Shown here: positions 1 through 8,486 of the stretch, piece by piece | Numbering within the stretch: position 1 is the stretch's first letter | Layout of the letters: each line of letters starts with the position of its first letter | Assembly: GCA_036494005.1 (NCBI GenBank) | Contig: DASXOV010000021.1 | Span: forward strand, 7,281-71,280 | DNA: 64,000 nt | Direction of reading: 5' to 3' | Source: GCA-003244245 sp036494005 | GTDB taxonomy: Bacteria > Actinomycetota > Actinomycetes > Mycobacteriales > Pseudonocardiaceae | Notes under the pieces: model-generated | Seen by the model: only the letters and a program-made list of their open reading frames with translations | The model's database searches: none | What the model was told of the DNA's origin: nothing | Position numbers and translations under genes: made by a program

Positions 1-733
1 GCAGCCCCGGCCGGGCCGTCGGCTGCGCAGTAGTGCGGGGGAGTTCGCCGGAGTGCACCGGCAGCCTGCCCTCCAGCGCGTCGACGACGGCCGCGCACAC
101 CGCGGGCTGCACCTGCGCCACCGAGACCGGCCTGCCGAGCTCCGCGGTCAGCGAGGTCACCCCGGCATCGGCGATGCCACAGGGCACGATCCGGTCGAAT
201 GCGGTGAGGTCAGGGCAGCAGTTCAAGGCGAATCCGTGCATGGTGACGCCGCGGCTGACCCGCACCCCGATCGCCGCGACCTTGCGTTCCGGGCGCCCGG
301 TGGCGGGGTCGTCCGCCAGCCACACCCCGGAGCGACCGGAGATCCGGCCGGTCGGCAGGCCCAGCCCGGTCGTCACGTCGATCAGCGCCTGTTCCAGCCG
401 TCGCACGTAGTCGACGACATCGATCGGGTCCGCCAGCCCGATCAGCGGGTATCCGACGAGCTGGCCCGGTCCGTGCCAGGTGATCTTCCCGCCCCGGTCC
501 ACATCGATCACCGGGGTGCCGTCGGTGGGTCGCTCGTGCGCACTCGTCCGCCGCCCGGCGGTGTACACCGAGTGGTGCTCCAGCAGCAGCAGTACATCGT
601 GTCCGGTGCCCTCCGCGCGGGCCGCCGCCAGCGTGCGCTGCAGTTCCCAGGCTTCGGTGTAGTCGATGGTGCCCAGGTGGTGGACCTCAACAGGTGTCGT
701 GGCGGCGCGACAGGACGCGTTAGCGTTGCTCAC
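1..733 (-). CDS. lipB: Octanoyltransferase LipB (3' end outside window)
   Basis: Transfers the octanoyl group from octanoyl-ACP to lipoyl-domain lysines, the first step of lipoate assembly in the cytoplasm. The 244 visible residues carry the LipB motif RGGKITWHGPGQ at about 80-91, and the catalytic pair K151 (KVAAIGVR) and C185 (VPCGI). Their 34-residue spacing matches the Lys142/Cys176 pair known in M. tuberculosis LipB. The reading frame is still open at base 2, so only the last few residues are missing. I chose GTG at 733 because an in-frame TGA lies directly upstream of it. The gene begins 10 bp after the FAD oxidoreductase stop and is the last visible member of the leftward lpdA-sucB run. 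lipA probably follows outside the window, as in related genomes (inference). Confidence 0.95.
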   Translation of the reverse strand, partial: MSNANASCRAATTPVEVHHLGTIDYTEAWELQRTLAAARAEGTGHDVLLLLEHHSVYTAGRRTSAHERPTDGTPVIDVDRGGKITWHGPGQLVGYPLIGLADPIDVVDYVRRLEQALIDVTTGLGLPTGRISGRSGVWLADDPATGRPERKVAAIGVRVSRGVTMHGFALNCCPDLTAFDRIVPCGIADAGVTSLTAELGRPVSVAQVQPAVCAAVVDALEGRLPVHSGELPRTTAQPTARPGL

Positions 734-743
734 TCATGGCAGG

Positions 744-1994
744 CTACGCGGCCTCGGCGGCCACGCCGAGTTCGGTGAGCACCGCCCTGGCCGCGCGCCT
801 GCCACTGACCAGCGCACCCTGGATCGACGGAGTGGCCCGGTGGTCGCCGGTCACGAAAAGGCCGTCGCCGAGTGCGGTGCCCCGCCGCAGCCGGTCCGGC
901 GTCGGCGGGGTGAACGAGCACAGTGCCTGCGCCACCACGGCGGTACCCACGTGCTCCCAGCACCTCGGGTCGGCTCGGTAGACCGCGCCGGCCATCCGCC
1001 GGACCTCGGGCTCCCCGGCCGCACCGGCTTCCGGGGTGCCCAGCACGGTCGACGAGATCAGGTGCCGGTGGTCGGGGGAGTAGGACGGTGCGACGGAGGT
1101 CAGCACGCTGGTGTTCACCAGCGCCCCGCCGGTGCCGTCCAGATGGATCAGCGGCAGCCGGCTGGGTGGCTGATCACAGACGTGGTAGTAGGTGGTCAAC
1201 CCCCGCATCAGCGGAACGTCCAGCCCCGGCAGCAGGGCGCGGGCCGCTGGAGGATCAGTGGCCACCACCACCGCACGTGCGGTGATCTCGCCGTCCGCGG
1301 TCCTGATCCGGCCCGGTGCGATGCCGAGCACCGACCGCCCGCAGCGCACCGTCCCGGGGGCCAGCCGTGCGGCGATCTGGATCGGCAGCGCCGCCATACC
1401 GCGCGAGGGCAGTGTGGCGGCACCTCTGGCCAGGCTGCGCCACACCAGCATGAAGTAACGGGCCGACGTCTCCAGGTCCCGTTCGCCGAATATCCCGGCC
1501 AGCAGTGGACGCAGGAACTGTTCGGTGGCCGGCCCGTCCAGACCTGCGCCGCGCAGATAGGCGGCGGTGCTGCGATCGGCCCCCGCGAGCAGCCGCCGCA
1601 GGTCGCCCAGCCCCGTACGCGCCGACAGTCGCAGTACGGCCAGCTTGGCGGCCGGGGAGAGCAGCGTGTCCAGCGCGGTGCGCCGGGCCTGACCCGGCAC
1701 GCGTCGCGGATCGAACAGCCGGTGCAGCGCCCCGTCGGTGCCCCGGATCGCGACCCCGGGGACGAACGCGCGTAGGTCCAGCGCCGCCAGGTCCAGCTCC
1801 CGGCGCAGCGCCGGGTAACTGGTGTTGATCACCTGGAAGCCGCGGTCGAGCAGAAAGCCGTCGACGGTGTCGGTCGCCACCCGGCCGCCGATCACGGGCC
1901 CCGCCTCCAGCACGGTGACCTCCAACCCGGCGCGCTGCAGGTGGCGGGCGGTCGTGAGCCCGGCCAGGCCCGCCCCAACGACGACAGCGTCCAT
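744..1994 (-). CDS. FAD-dependent amine-oxidase/desaturase-type oxidoreductase
   Basis: A 416-residue flavoprotein of the NAD(P)-binding Rossmann/amine oxidase superfamily, which includes phytoene-desaturase-like and protoporphyrinogen-oxidase-like enzymes. The N-terminus has the dinucleotide fingerprint VGAGLAGL (6-13), then an acidic strand end (VLEAG) and GGRVATD. A typical C-terminal FAD segment near 382-400 reads LFVTGDHRATPSIQGA. The substrate cannot be read from the sequence. The ATG at 1994 lies 3 bp after the stop of the TIGR01777 gene, and lipB follows after 10 bp, so all three are probably one transcript. I know of no lipoate-pathway step that needs such an enzyme, so the link may be operonic only. 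It is distinct from the crtI gene at 57.7 kb. Confidence 0.8.
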   Translation of the reverse strand: MDAVVVGAGLAGLTTARHLQRAGLEVTVLEAGPVIGGRVATDTVDGFLLDRGFQVINTSYPALRRELDLAALDLRAFVPGVAIRGTDGALHRLFDPRRVPGQARRTALDTLLSPAAKLAVLRLSARTGLGDLRRLLAGADRSTAAYLRGAGLDGPATEQFLRPLLAGIFGERDLETSARYFMLVWRSLARGAATLPSRGMAALPIQIAARLAPGTVRCGRSVLGIAPGRIRTADGEITARAVVVATDPPAARALLPGLDVPLMRGLTTYYHVCDQPPSRLPLIHLDGTGGALVNTSVLTSVAPSYSPDHRHLISSTVLGTPEAGAAGEPEVRRMAGAVYRADPRCWEHVGTAVVAQALCSFTPPTPDRLRRGTALGDGLFVTGDHRATPSIQGALVSGRRAARAVLTELGVAAEAA

Positions 1995-1997
1995 TGC

Positions 1998-2888
1998 CTA
2001 CTCCAGTGCGGCGGCCAGCGCCGCCGCAACGGTGGCGTGCTGGAACGGATAACCCTGCTTGGACAGCACCCCTGGCACCGCACGTTGCCCGGTCAGCGCC
2101 ATCTCGTCGACGAGTTCGGAGCCGAGGGCCAGGCGCATGGCGAAGCCGGGTACGGCAAGCAGGGTAGGACGGTGCATCGCCTCGCCGACAGCCCGGGTGA
2201 ACTCTGCGTTGGTCACCGGGTCCGGGCCGCTGAGGTTGACCGGTCCGGACACCGCGTCGTTCTCCAGGACGAAGCGGATGGCGCCCACCTCGTCGTCGAG
2301 CGATATCCACGGCATGTACTGCCGCCCGCTACCCAGACGTCCGCCCAGCCCGAGCGCGAACAGCGGCTTGAGCTGGCCCATCACACCGCCGGACGGGGAG
2401 ATCACCAGGCCGGTGCGCAACCGCACGACCCGCGCCCCGGCCTGTTCGGCGGGCAGGGTCGCGGCCTCCCATTCGCGGCAGACCTCGGCGAGGAACCCGG
2501 AGCCCACGGGGGAGTGCTCGTCGACCTCGTGGTCGCCGGTGTCGCCGTAGTAGCCGACCCCGGAGGCGTTGACCAGGACCGGCACGTGATGTTCGGCCAC
2601 CGCCGCCGCGAGCACCTCGGTGGGACCGATCCGGCTGTCCCGGATGGTCTGCTTGTGCTCACCGGACCAGCGCCGACCCGCCAACGGTGAGCCGCCCAGG
2701 TTCACCACGGCATCCGCGCCCGCAACGGCGTCGGAGTCCATCGTCCCCGCTTCGGGATCCCAGCGGCGCTCGTCCGGCGCGGACGGGCGCCGCCGGACGA
2801 GGCGTAGCACCTCGTGGTCGGCCTGGCGCAGCAGCGACACCAGTGCCGTACCGATCAGACCTGTCGACCCCGCCACCACGACACGCAT
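1998..2888 (-). CDS. TIGR01777-family NAD(P)-dependent epimerase/dehydratase (Rv2216-like)
   Basis: An extended short-chain dehydrogenase of 296 residues related to E. coli YfcH and M. tuberculosis Rv2216. The Rossmann motif is GSTGLIG at residues 7-13. The family hallmarks NLGGSPLAGRRW, NASGVGYYGD and LRTGLVISP are all present, followed by a C-terminal DUF1731-type domain with LLAVPGFAMRLALG. Members are predicted sugar-nucleotide-type epimerases, and no reaction is established for this branch. It sits between sucB (49 bp upstream) and the FAD oxidoreductase (3 bp downstream), the same place as in M. tuberculosis, where it separates dlaT from lipB. The long-conserved linkage suggests a role tied to lipoate or 2-oxoacid dehydrogenases (inference). 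Confidence 0.9.
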   Translation of the reverse strand: MRVVVAGSTGLIGTALVSLLRQADHEVLRLVRRRPSAPDERRWDPEAGTMDSDAVAGADAVVNLGGSPLAGRRWSGEHKQTIRDSRIGPTEVLAAAVAEHHVPVLVNASGVGYYGDTGDHEVDEHSPVGSGFLAEVCREWEAATLPAEQAGARVVRLRTGLVISPSGGVMGQLKPLFALGLGGRLGSGRQYMPWISLDDEVGAIRFVLENDAVSGPVNLSGPDPVTNAEFTRAVGEAMHRPTLLAVPGFAMRLALGSELVDEMALTGQRAVPGVLSKQGYPFQHATVAAALAAALE

Positions 2889-2937
2889 GCGGGAAATCCT
2901 GTCGGGTCATCGCCCTACGCGCGACCCGGATGTCGAG

Positions 2938-4785
2938 TCAAAGTCCGAGATCGGCCTCGAATGCGGCGTCGGTGAGGCGTTGTTTGAGGGTGCTGAGGAA
3001 CCGGGCAGCGTCGGCGCCGTCCACCAGCCGGTGGTCGTAGGACAACGCGAGGTAGATCACCGAACGGATCGCGATGGTGTCCCCGTCCGCGCCGGACAGC
3101 ACCGAGGGGCGCTTCACCACACTGCCGGTACCGAGGATCCCCACCTGCGGCTGAAGGATGATCGGGGTGTCGAAGAGCGCCCCACGGGAGCCGGTGTTGC
3201 TGATCGTGAAGGTCCCGCCGCTCATCTCGTCCGGGGTGATCTTGTTCGACCTGGTCCGCTCGGCGAGGTCGGCGATCCGGCGGGCCAGACCGGCGATGTT
3301 CAGATCGCCCGCGTCGTGGATCACAGGTACCAGCAATCCGCGATCGGTGTCGACCGCGATACCCAGATGCTCAGCGCCGTGGTAGGTGACCTCGCCCTTG
3401 TCGGTGTCGATCGAGGCGTTCACCTTCGGATGCTGCTTGAGCGCCTCGACCGTGGCCTTGGCGAAGAACGGCAGGAACGACAGCTTGACGCCTTCCCTGG
3501 CCTCGAAGGCATGCTTCGCCCGATCGCGCAGCGCCGCCAGATGGGTGATGTCGGCTTCCACCACCGTGGTCAGCTGCGCGGAGATCTGCAGCGACTCCAC
3601 CATCCGCTTGGCGATCACGCTCCGCATCCGGGACAGCTTCTCGGTTGTTCCCCGCAGTTCGGACACGGCGGACGCCGGCTGGGCGGTGCGCTGCGGTGAC
3701 GCGGGGGCGGGTGCGGGGGCAGCGGATGCCGAGGCCGGCGGCTGGGCGGGCTCGGGTTCTGGCTCCGGCCGTTGGACGGCAGCGAGTACGTCCTGTTTGC
3801 GGATCCGTCCGCCGACGCCGGTTCCCTGCACGCTGGACAGGTCGACGTCGTGCTCCGCGGCGAGTTTGCGTACCAGTGGTGTCACGTACGGCGCGCCGCC
3901 TGCTCCGTCGTTCTCAGCGGTGGGAGCGGGGCCGGAGGAGCGCCGATCCGCCGCCGGGGCGGGTTGCTGGGGTGGCTCGGGTTGCTGGGGTGGCTCGGAC
4001 TGCTGGGGTGGCTCGGACTGCTGGGGTGGCTCGGCTTCGGCGGATTTCTCGCTCTGCTGCTGTGCGGCCGGTGGCCGGGCGCCGCTCGCCCCGACCGTGC
4101 CCAGCGCTGTGCCGACGTCGACGGTCTCGTCCTCGTTGACGAGGATCTCCAGCACAGTGCCCGACACGGGGGAGGGGATCTCGGTGTCGACCTTGTCGGT
4201 CGACACCTCCAAGAGCGGCTCGTCGGCCCGCACCGTGTCACCGACCTGCTTGAGCCACCTGGTCACGGTGCCCTCGCTGACGCTCTCGCCGAGAGCGGGC
4301 ATCTGTACCGGCGTTCCTTGGCCGGTCGGCTCGTCGGTGGATCCTCCGGACGAACCGGCGGCACTGTCCGATTGGGACGAACCGGCGGACGAACCGTTGC
4401 CGGACTGTGTCGGCTGCGTGGCCTGCGGCCGCTCCCGCTGGGTCGCGACGGCATCGCGGGTCGGCTGTGGCTCGGACATCTGCTGTTGTTGCGCGGCGAC
4501 GGCCTCCGGCAGTTGCCAGCCGGAACTGGCGCGGGAATCGCGCTGCCCGGCCTCGCCGATCACAGCGAGTTGGGCTCCCACCTCGACCGTCTCGTCCTCG
4601 GCCACCACGATCCGTTGCAACACGCCGGCCGCAGGCGAGGGGATCTCGGTGTCGACCTTGTCGGTGGACACCTCGACCAAGGGCTCATCCACCTCGACGG
4701 GGTCGCCCTCCCGCTTGAGCCAGCGCGTCACCGTTCCCTCGGTGACGCTCTCGCCGAGCGCAGGCATCTCCACGGAGTACGCCAT
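2938..4785 (-). CDS. sucB: Dihydrolipoamide acyltransferase, E2 of 2-oxoacid dehydrogenase complexes
   Basis: The E2 core of pyruvate/2-oxoglutarate dehydrogenase, annotated sucB or dlaT in actinobacteria. The 615 residues contain two lipoyl domains, with lipoyl lysines K43 and K198 in STDKVDTEIPSP. A Pro/Gln/Glu-rich linker at about 240-285 follows, then a peripheral-subunit-binding domain (about 298-336), a second Pro/Ala linker and the acyltransferase domain. The catalytic motif is DHRLVDG (H585, D589). The open frame extends upstream to 4914, but ATG at 4785 is preceded by a GAGGAG-type ribosome site and begins the conserved MAYSVEMPALGES start of the first lipoyl domain. It is downstream of lpdA (E3) and upstream of lipB, so E2, E3 and a lipoylation enzyme share one locus. 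Confidence 0.96.
   Translation of the reverse strand: MAYSVEMPALGESVTEGTVTRWLKREGDPVEVDEPLVEVSTDKVDTEIPSPAAGVLQRIVVAEDETVEVGAQLAVIGEAGQRDSRASSGWQLPEAVAAQQQQMSEPQPTRDAVATQRERPQATQPTQSGNGSSAGSSQSDSAAGSSGGSTDEPTGQGTPVQMPALGESVSEGTVTRWLKQVGDTVRADEPLLEVSTDKVDTEIPSPVSGTVLEILVNEDETVDVGTALGTVGASGARPPAAQQQSEKSAEAEPPQQSEPPQQSEPPQQPEPPQQPAPAADRRSSGPAPTAENDGAGGAPYVTPLVRKLAAEHDVDLSSVQGTGVGGRIRKQDVLAAVQRPEPEPEPAQPPASASAAPAPAPASPQRTAQPASAVSELRGTTEKLSRMRSVIAKRMVESLQISAQLTTVVEADITHLAALRDRAKHAFEAREGVKLSFLPFFAKATVEALKQHPKVNASIDTDKGEVTYHGAEHLGIAVDTDRGLLVPVIHDAGDLNIAGLARRIADLAERTRSNKITPDEMSGGTFTISNTGSRGALFDTPIILQPQVGILGTGSVVKRPSVLSGADGDTIAIRSVIYLALSYDHRLVDGADAARFLSTLKQRLTDAAFEADLGL
3964..4035. repeat. Four tandem 18-bp units in the sucB linker
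   Basis: Four head-to-tail 18-bp units share the core gctggggtggctcgg and differ only at the unit edges. Because 18 is a multiple of three, they encode repeated Ser/Pro-Glu-Pro-Pro-Gln-Gln in the flexible linker after the second lipoyl domain. Copy number can vary without breaking the frame. Confidence 0.95.
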
Positions 4786-4834
4786 CTGTTGCCTCGACTC
4801 CTCGTCCTTCGTGCGGTCCAGTGGGAATCGTCGC

Positions 4835-6220
4835 TCAGCCGTGCGCGTGCAGCGGCTTGCCGGCCAGGGCGAGATGCGCCTCGCCGAGTGCCTCGTTCTG
4901 GGTCGGGTGCGCATGCACCAGTGCGGCGACGTCTTCCGGGTAGGCTTCCCAATTGAAGATCAACTGCGCCTCGCCGATGAGCTCGCCCACCCGGTCACCC
5001 ACCATGTGCAGCCCGACCACCGGGCCGTCCTTGGCCCGCACCAGCTTGATCCCGCCCCTGGTCTGCAGGATCACACTCTTGCCGTTGCCCGCCAGGTCGT
5101 AAGTGATCGTCTCGACCTCGGAGTAGCGATCCTTGGCCTGAGCTTCGGTGAGCCCGACCGAGGCCACCTGCGGCTCGCAGTAGGTCACCCGCGGAATACC
5201 GTCCTCGTCGATCGGGCTCGGGTTCAATCCGGCGAAATCCTCGGCGAGGAAGATGCCCTGGGCGAACCCGCGGTGCGCGAGTTGCAGCCCCGCGACGATG
5301 TCGCCCAACGCGTACACCCCCGCCACGTTGGTACGCAGTCGTTCGTCAGTGAGCACGAATCCGCGCTCCATCCGGATGCCGGCTTCCTCGTAGCCCGCGT
5401 CGGCGGTGTTCGGCCCGCGGCCGACCGCCACCAGCAGCAGGTCGGCGTCGAGCTGTTCCCCGGACTCGAGGTTGACGGTGACCCCCGAATCGGACTGCTG
5501 TGCCCCGGTGAACTTCATCCCGGTCTTGAAGGTGATACCGCGGCGGCGGAAGGCTCGTTCCAGTTGCTTCGAGGAGAAGTCGTCCTCGGCCGGGACGAGC
5601 CGGGGCAGTGCCTCGACGACGGTCACCTCTGCGCCGAAGGAGCGCCACACACTGGCGAACTCGACTCCGATCACACCGCCGCCGAGCACGACGACCCGCT
5701 CCGGCACGTAATCCAGGTTCAGCGCCTGGTCACTGGTGATGACGCGGCCGCCGATGTCCAGGCCCGGCAGCGATTTCGCGTAGGAACCGGTGGCCAGTAC
5801 GACGGCCCGCCCGACGTAGCGCCGGCCGTCGACCTCGACGGCGTCGGGTGTGACCAGCCGACCGCTGCCCTCGACATAGGTGATCCCCCGGGACGACACC
5901 AGTCCTTGCAGGCCCTTGTACATCCGTGCGACGACGCCGTCCTTGTATTTGTTCACCCCGCCCATGTCGACGCCTTCGAGTGCGGTCTTCACTCCGAACT
6001 GGTGACCCTCGCGGGCGGCGTCGGCCACTTCGGCGGAGTGCAGCAGCGCCTTGGTCGGGATGCAACCCCGGTGCAGGCACGTGCCGCCCAGCTTGTCCTT
6101 CTCCACCAGGACGACGGACAGGCCCAGCTGCGCCGCGCGCAGGGCGCAGGCGTAACCGCCCGAACCGCCACCGAGAATCACGAGGTCAGCAGACGTGGCG
6201 GTTGCTGAGCTGTCGGTCAC
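4835..6220 (-). CDS. lpdA: Dihydrolipoamide dehydrogenase (E3)
   Basis: A 461-residue flavoprotein disulfide reductase that reoxidises dihydrolipoyl groups on E2 using NAD+. It has the FAD motif GGGSGG (17-22), the redox disulfide in GGTCLHRGCIPTK (C48, C53), a central NAD-binding motif VVLGGGVIGVE and the C-terminal His-Glu pair HPTQNE (H438, E443). The frame runs back to a TTG at 6235, but GTG at 6220 is preferred because GAGGAG lies 7 nt before it. sucB begins 49 bp downstream on the same strand, so E3 and E2 are probably co-transcribed. A small gene starts divergently at 6427. Confidence 0.97.
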   Translation of the reverse strand: MTDSSATATSADLVILGGGSGGYACALRAAQLGLSVVLVEKDKLGGTCLHRGCIPTKALLHSAEVADAAREGHQFGVKTALEGVDMGGVNKYKDGVVARMYKGLQGLVSSRGITYVEGSGRLVTPDAVEVDGRRYVGRAVVLATGSYAKSLPGLDIGGRVITSDQALNLDYVPERVVVLGGGVIGVEFASVWRSFGAEVTVVEALPRLVPAEDDFSSKQLERAFRRRGITFKTGMKFTGAQQSDSGVTVNLESGEQLDADLLLVAVGRGPNTADAGYEEAGIRMERGFVLTDERLRTNVAGVYALGDIVAGLQLAHRGFAQGIFLAEDFAGLNPSPIDEDGIPRVTYCEPQVASVGLTEAQAKDRYSEVETITYDLAGNGKSVILQTRGGIKLVRAKDGPVVGLHMVGDRVGELIGEAQLIFNWEAYPEDVAALVHAHPTQNEALGEAHLALAGKPLHAHG

Positions 6221-6426
6221 TGAGAAACTCCTCAACCAGATGTCGGTACCTTGGCACTGCCGTCGTAGGCGAGCACCACAGCCATCTTGTCACCACGCCC
6301 CGTGCCTGTGCGACGAGGGCGCGGCGGTGGTGGTGGTCGGTCAGCGGCGCCCAGAAAGGCGCCCGAACGGGTGCGTTGAGCTGGCAGGATGGCCGGAAGA
6401 TCCGGCGAAGGCGAGGAGGTGCCGGG

Positions 6427-6774
6427 GTGGGACTTTTCGATCGGCTCCTGCGTCGCGAGCGGCCTGGAATGAGGCGCACGGCGTCCACTGCGGACATCGA
6501 CCATCTCCAACGGTGGGCGGCCGCCCGCCACGGGGTGGAGGCCTTCGTCGAGCCCCGCACCACGGTCACCGAGACCACGGTGGTGCTGGTTGCACACGAC
6601 GGTGAGTGGACCCGCCGCAGGGTGGACAGTGGCGCCGGAGCCCAGCGGCTCGGCAAGCGCCTGGGGATCCCGGTCTACGACGTCGCCAAGATCGGGTATC
6701 CGCAGCGGATGCGGGACTACACCGCTCGCCAGCGCATCCTGCGGGAGCGCGGCCAGGGCGCGGACAGCCCCTGA
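6427..6774 (+). CDS. Conserved hypothetical protein, 115 aa
   Basis: A small basic protein of unknown function beginning MGLFDRLLRRER. It has no signal peptide or membrane segment. The middle (about 45-75) looks like beta strands carrying Val-rich stretches and EWTRRRV, and the C-terminus is a charged helix with YPQRMRDYTARQRILRERG. The GTG start at 6427 has a GAGGAGG ribosome site about 8 nt upstream and the GC3 pattern is coding-like, so I consider it real. It reads away from lpdA and converges on pepA with 50 bp between stops. I do not recognise the family. Confidence 0.7.
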   Translation: MGLFDRLLRRERPGMRRTASTADIDHLQRWAAARHGVEAFVEPRTTVTETTVVLVAHDGEWTRRRVDSGAGAQRLGKRLGIPVYDVAKIGYPQRMRDYTARQRILRERGQGADSP

Positions 6775-6824
6775 CCCGATCGGCGCCCGGCCCGCCTGGC
6801 GCCTGGTCCGACCGAGGTGCCGGA

Positions 6825-8330
6825 TCAGCCGTGCTCGGCGATGTCGGTGAGTACGGCGGCCAGCGTGCGCACCGGCACCCCGGTGCCACCCTTGCCGGTA
6901 TAGCCCCAGGCGGAGCCGCTGTTGTAGGCCGGACCCGCGACGTCCAGGTGTGCCCAGTCCGTGTCGTCCGGGACGAACTCGGACAGGAACACCCCGGCGG
7001 CCAGCATCCCGCCCCATCGGTGACTCATCACGTTGGCGATGTCGGCGAGCCTGGAGTCCAGATCGGGTCGCAGGTGTTCGGGCAGTGGCATCGCCCAGCC
7101 GTTCTCCCCGACCTGCTGAGAGATCGCGGTGACCCGGTCCCGGAACTCCGCGGTGCCCATGATCCCCGGCGTGCGGGTGCCCAGTGCGACCACCTGGGCG
7201 CCGGTCAGCGTCGCGACGTCGATCAGGTAGTCCGGGGCGTCCTGCGCGGCGCGGACCAGCGCATCGGCCAGGATCAGCCGCCCCTCGGCGTCGGTGTTGA
7301 GCACCTCGACGGTGGTGCCGCCGTACATGGTGAGCACATCACCCGGCCGGTACGCGGTGCCCGAGGGCATGTTCTCGGCCATCGGGACGGTGGCGATCAC
7401 CTCAACCGGAAGCCCGAGCCGGGCGGCCAGCACTGTGGTGACGATCACAGCGGCGGCCCCCGCCATGTCCATGGTCATCTCGTCCATCTTCGCCGCCGGC
7501 TTGATCGAGATCCCCCCGGTGTCGAAGGTGACCCCTTTGCCGACCAGGGCCACCTTGCTCCGGCCCGCTGTGGGAGCATCCGCGGGGGTGTAATGCAGCC
7601 GGACCAGCCGCGGCGGTCGGGAGGAGCCGACGCCGACACCGAGGATGCCGCCATAGCCCGCGCGCGCCAGGTCCTTCTCGTCGAGCACCTCGGTGTGCAC
7701 TCCGGCCTGGTGCGCCAGGGCCACTGCACGGTCGGCGAAGGAGGCCGGGTAGAGGTCGTTGGGCGGCGTGTTCACCAGGTCCCGGGCGGCTGCCACCGCG
7801 TCGGCCACCGCGACGGCCTGGGTGAGCACTCGTGTCGCCGCCGCATCCTGCGCTGCGGGCACCGACAGGTCCATCTGCCCGAGCGGTGCGTCCCCGTTCC
7901 CGGACCGGTAGACGGTGAAGGCGTAACTGCCCAGCGCGGCGCCCTCCGCGGCGGCGGCCAGGTCGATCCGGGACAGCGTGGTGAGCGCCCGGGAGGTTCC
8001 GGCGAGCACCCGGGTTGCTGCGCCCGCGGCCCGGCGCACCTGTTCACCGGTGGGGCCGCTGGCGCCGTCGACCGCACCGAGACCAGTTGCGACCAGCAGA
8101 GGTGCCCCGAGGGCACCCCGGGTCGGGAGCTTGATCACCTCATCGGCCTTGCCACGGGCGCCCAGCACGGCCAGCAGCTCGGCGAGCCCGCCGTCGAAAG
8201 CCGCGTCGATCTCTTCGGCCCCCGCCGCGAGCCGGACCCCGCCGTCACCCGGCACGGTGCCCACCACGATGGCATCGACCGATGCGGTGGTCACTGCGGC
8301 ATCGGTGAGACGCAGAGTCGGGCTTGTCAC
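6825..8330 (-). CDS. pepA: Leucyl aminopeptidase, family M17
   Basis: A dinuclear-metal aminopeptidase that removes N-terminal residues from peptides in the cytoplasm. The 501-residue protein has the M17 signature NTDAEGRL near residues 344-351. A metal-ligand region carries GKGVTFDTGG and KMDEMTMDMAGAAA, and the C-terminus contains HLDVAGPAYNSG. The open frame extends to 9575, antisense to gcvT, but GTG at 8330 has GAGGAG 6 nt upstream and begins VTSPTLRLTDAAV, a typical N-terminus. It corresponds in position to pepB (Rv2213) of M. tuberculosis. It is divergent from gcvT, with a 150-bp shared control region. Confidence 0.95.
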   Translation of the reverse strand: MTSPTLRLTDAAVTTASVDAIVVGTVPGDGGVRLAAGAEEIDAAFDGGLAELLAVLGARGKADEVIKLPTRGALGAPLLVATGLGAVDGASGPTGEQVRRAAGAATRVLAGTSRALTTLSRIDLAAAAEGAALGSYAFTVYRSGNGDAPLGQMDLSVPAAQDAAATRVLTQAVAVADAVAAARDLVNTPPNDLYPASFADRAVALAHQAGVHTEVLDEKDLARAGYGGILGVGVGSSRPPRLVRLHYTPADAPTAGRSKVALVGKGVTFDTGGISIKPAAKMDEMTMDMAGAAAVIVTTVLAARLGLPVEVIATVPMAENMPSGTAYRPGDVLTMYGGTTVEVLNTDAEGRLILADALVRAAQDAPDYLIDVATLTGAQVVALGTRTPGIMGTAEFRDRVTAISQQVGENGWAMPLPEHLRPDLDSRLADIANVMSHRWGGMLAAGVFLSEFVPDDTDWAHLDVAGPAYNSGSAWGYTGKGGTGVPVRTLAAVLTDIAEHG

Positions 8331-8445
8331 GGCCGTCTCCTCGCTTATGAGGGCAGACACTCCTAGGTGGGATGTTAACGACGCGGACCCGGCACGGGCC
8401 GGGCCGGGTCGCGATCGGCCGCACACCCCACGCCAGGAGGTGGCG

Positions 8446-8484
8446 ATGTCTGGCTCGGCCGGTCCAGGCAGTAGCGTCCGGTAG
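8446..8484 (+). CDS. Possible 12-codon leader ORF ahead of gcvT
   Basis: An ATG at 8446 is preceded by a strong AGGAGG 5 nt away and opens a 12-residue frame, MSGSAGPGSSVR, that stops at 8482-8484. gcvT's GTG begins 2 nt after this stop and has no ribosome site of its own in the normal window. The layout suggests that ribosomes load at the short ORF and reinitiate at gcvT. The peptide sequence itself shows nothing recognisable. It could instead be a decoy from a chance ribosome-site match. Confidence 0.4.
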   Translation: MSGSAGPGSSVR

Positions 8485-8486
8485 CC

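Noticed and set aside
3386..6208. Plus-strand frame of 940 codons
   Set aside because: It lies antisense to sucB and lpdA, which have full catalytic motifs; its sequence is Ser/Thr/Ala-rich without domains. High GC creates such shadows.
8331..8486. Possible glycine riboswitch ahead of gcvT
   Set aside because: I could not find the paired conserved glycine-aptamer blocks in this divergent region.
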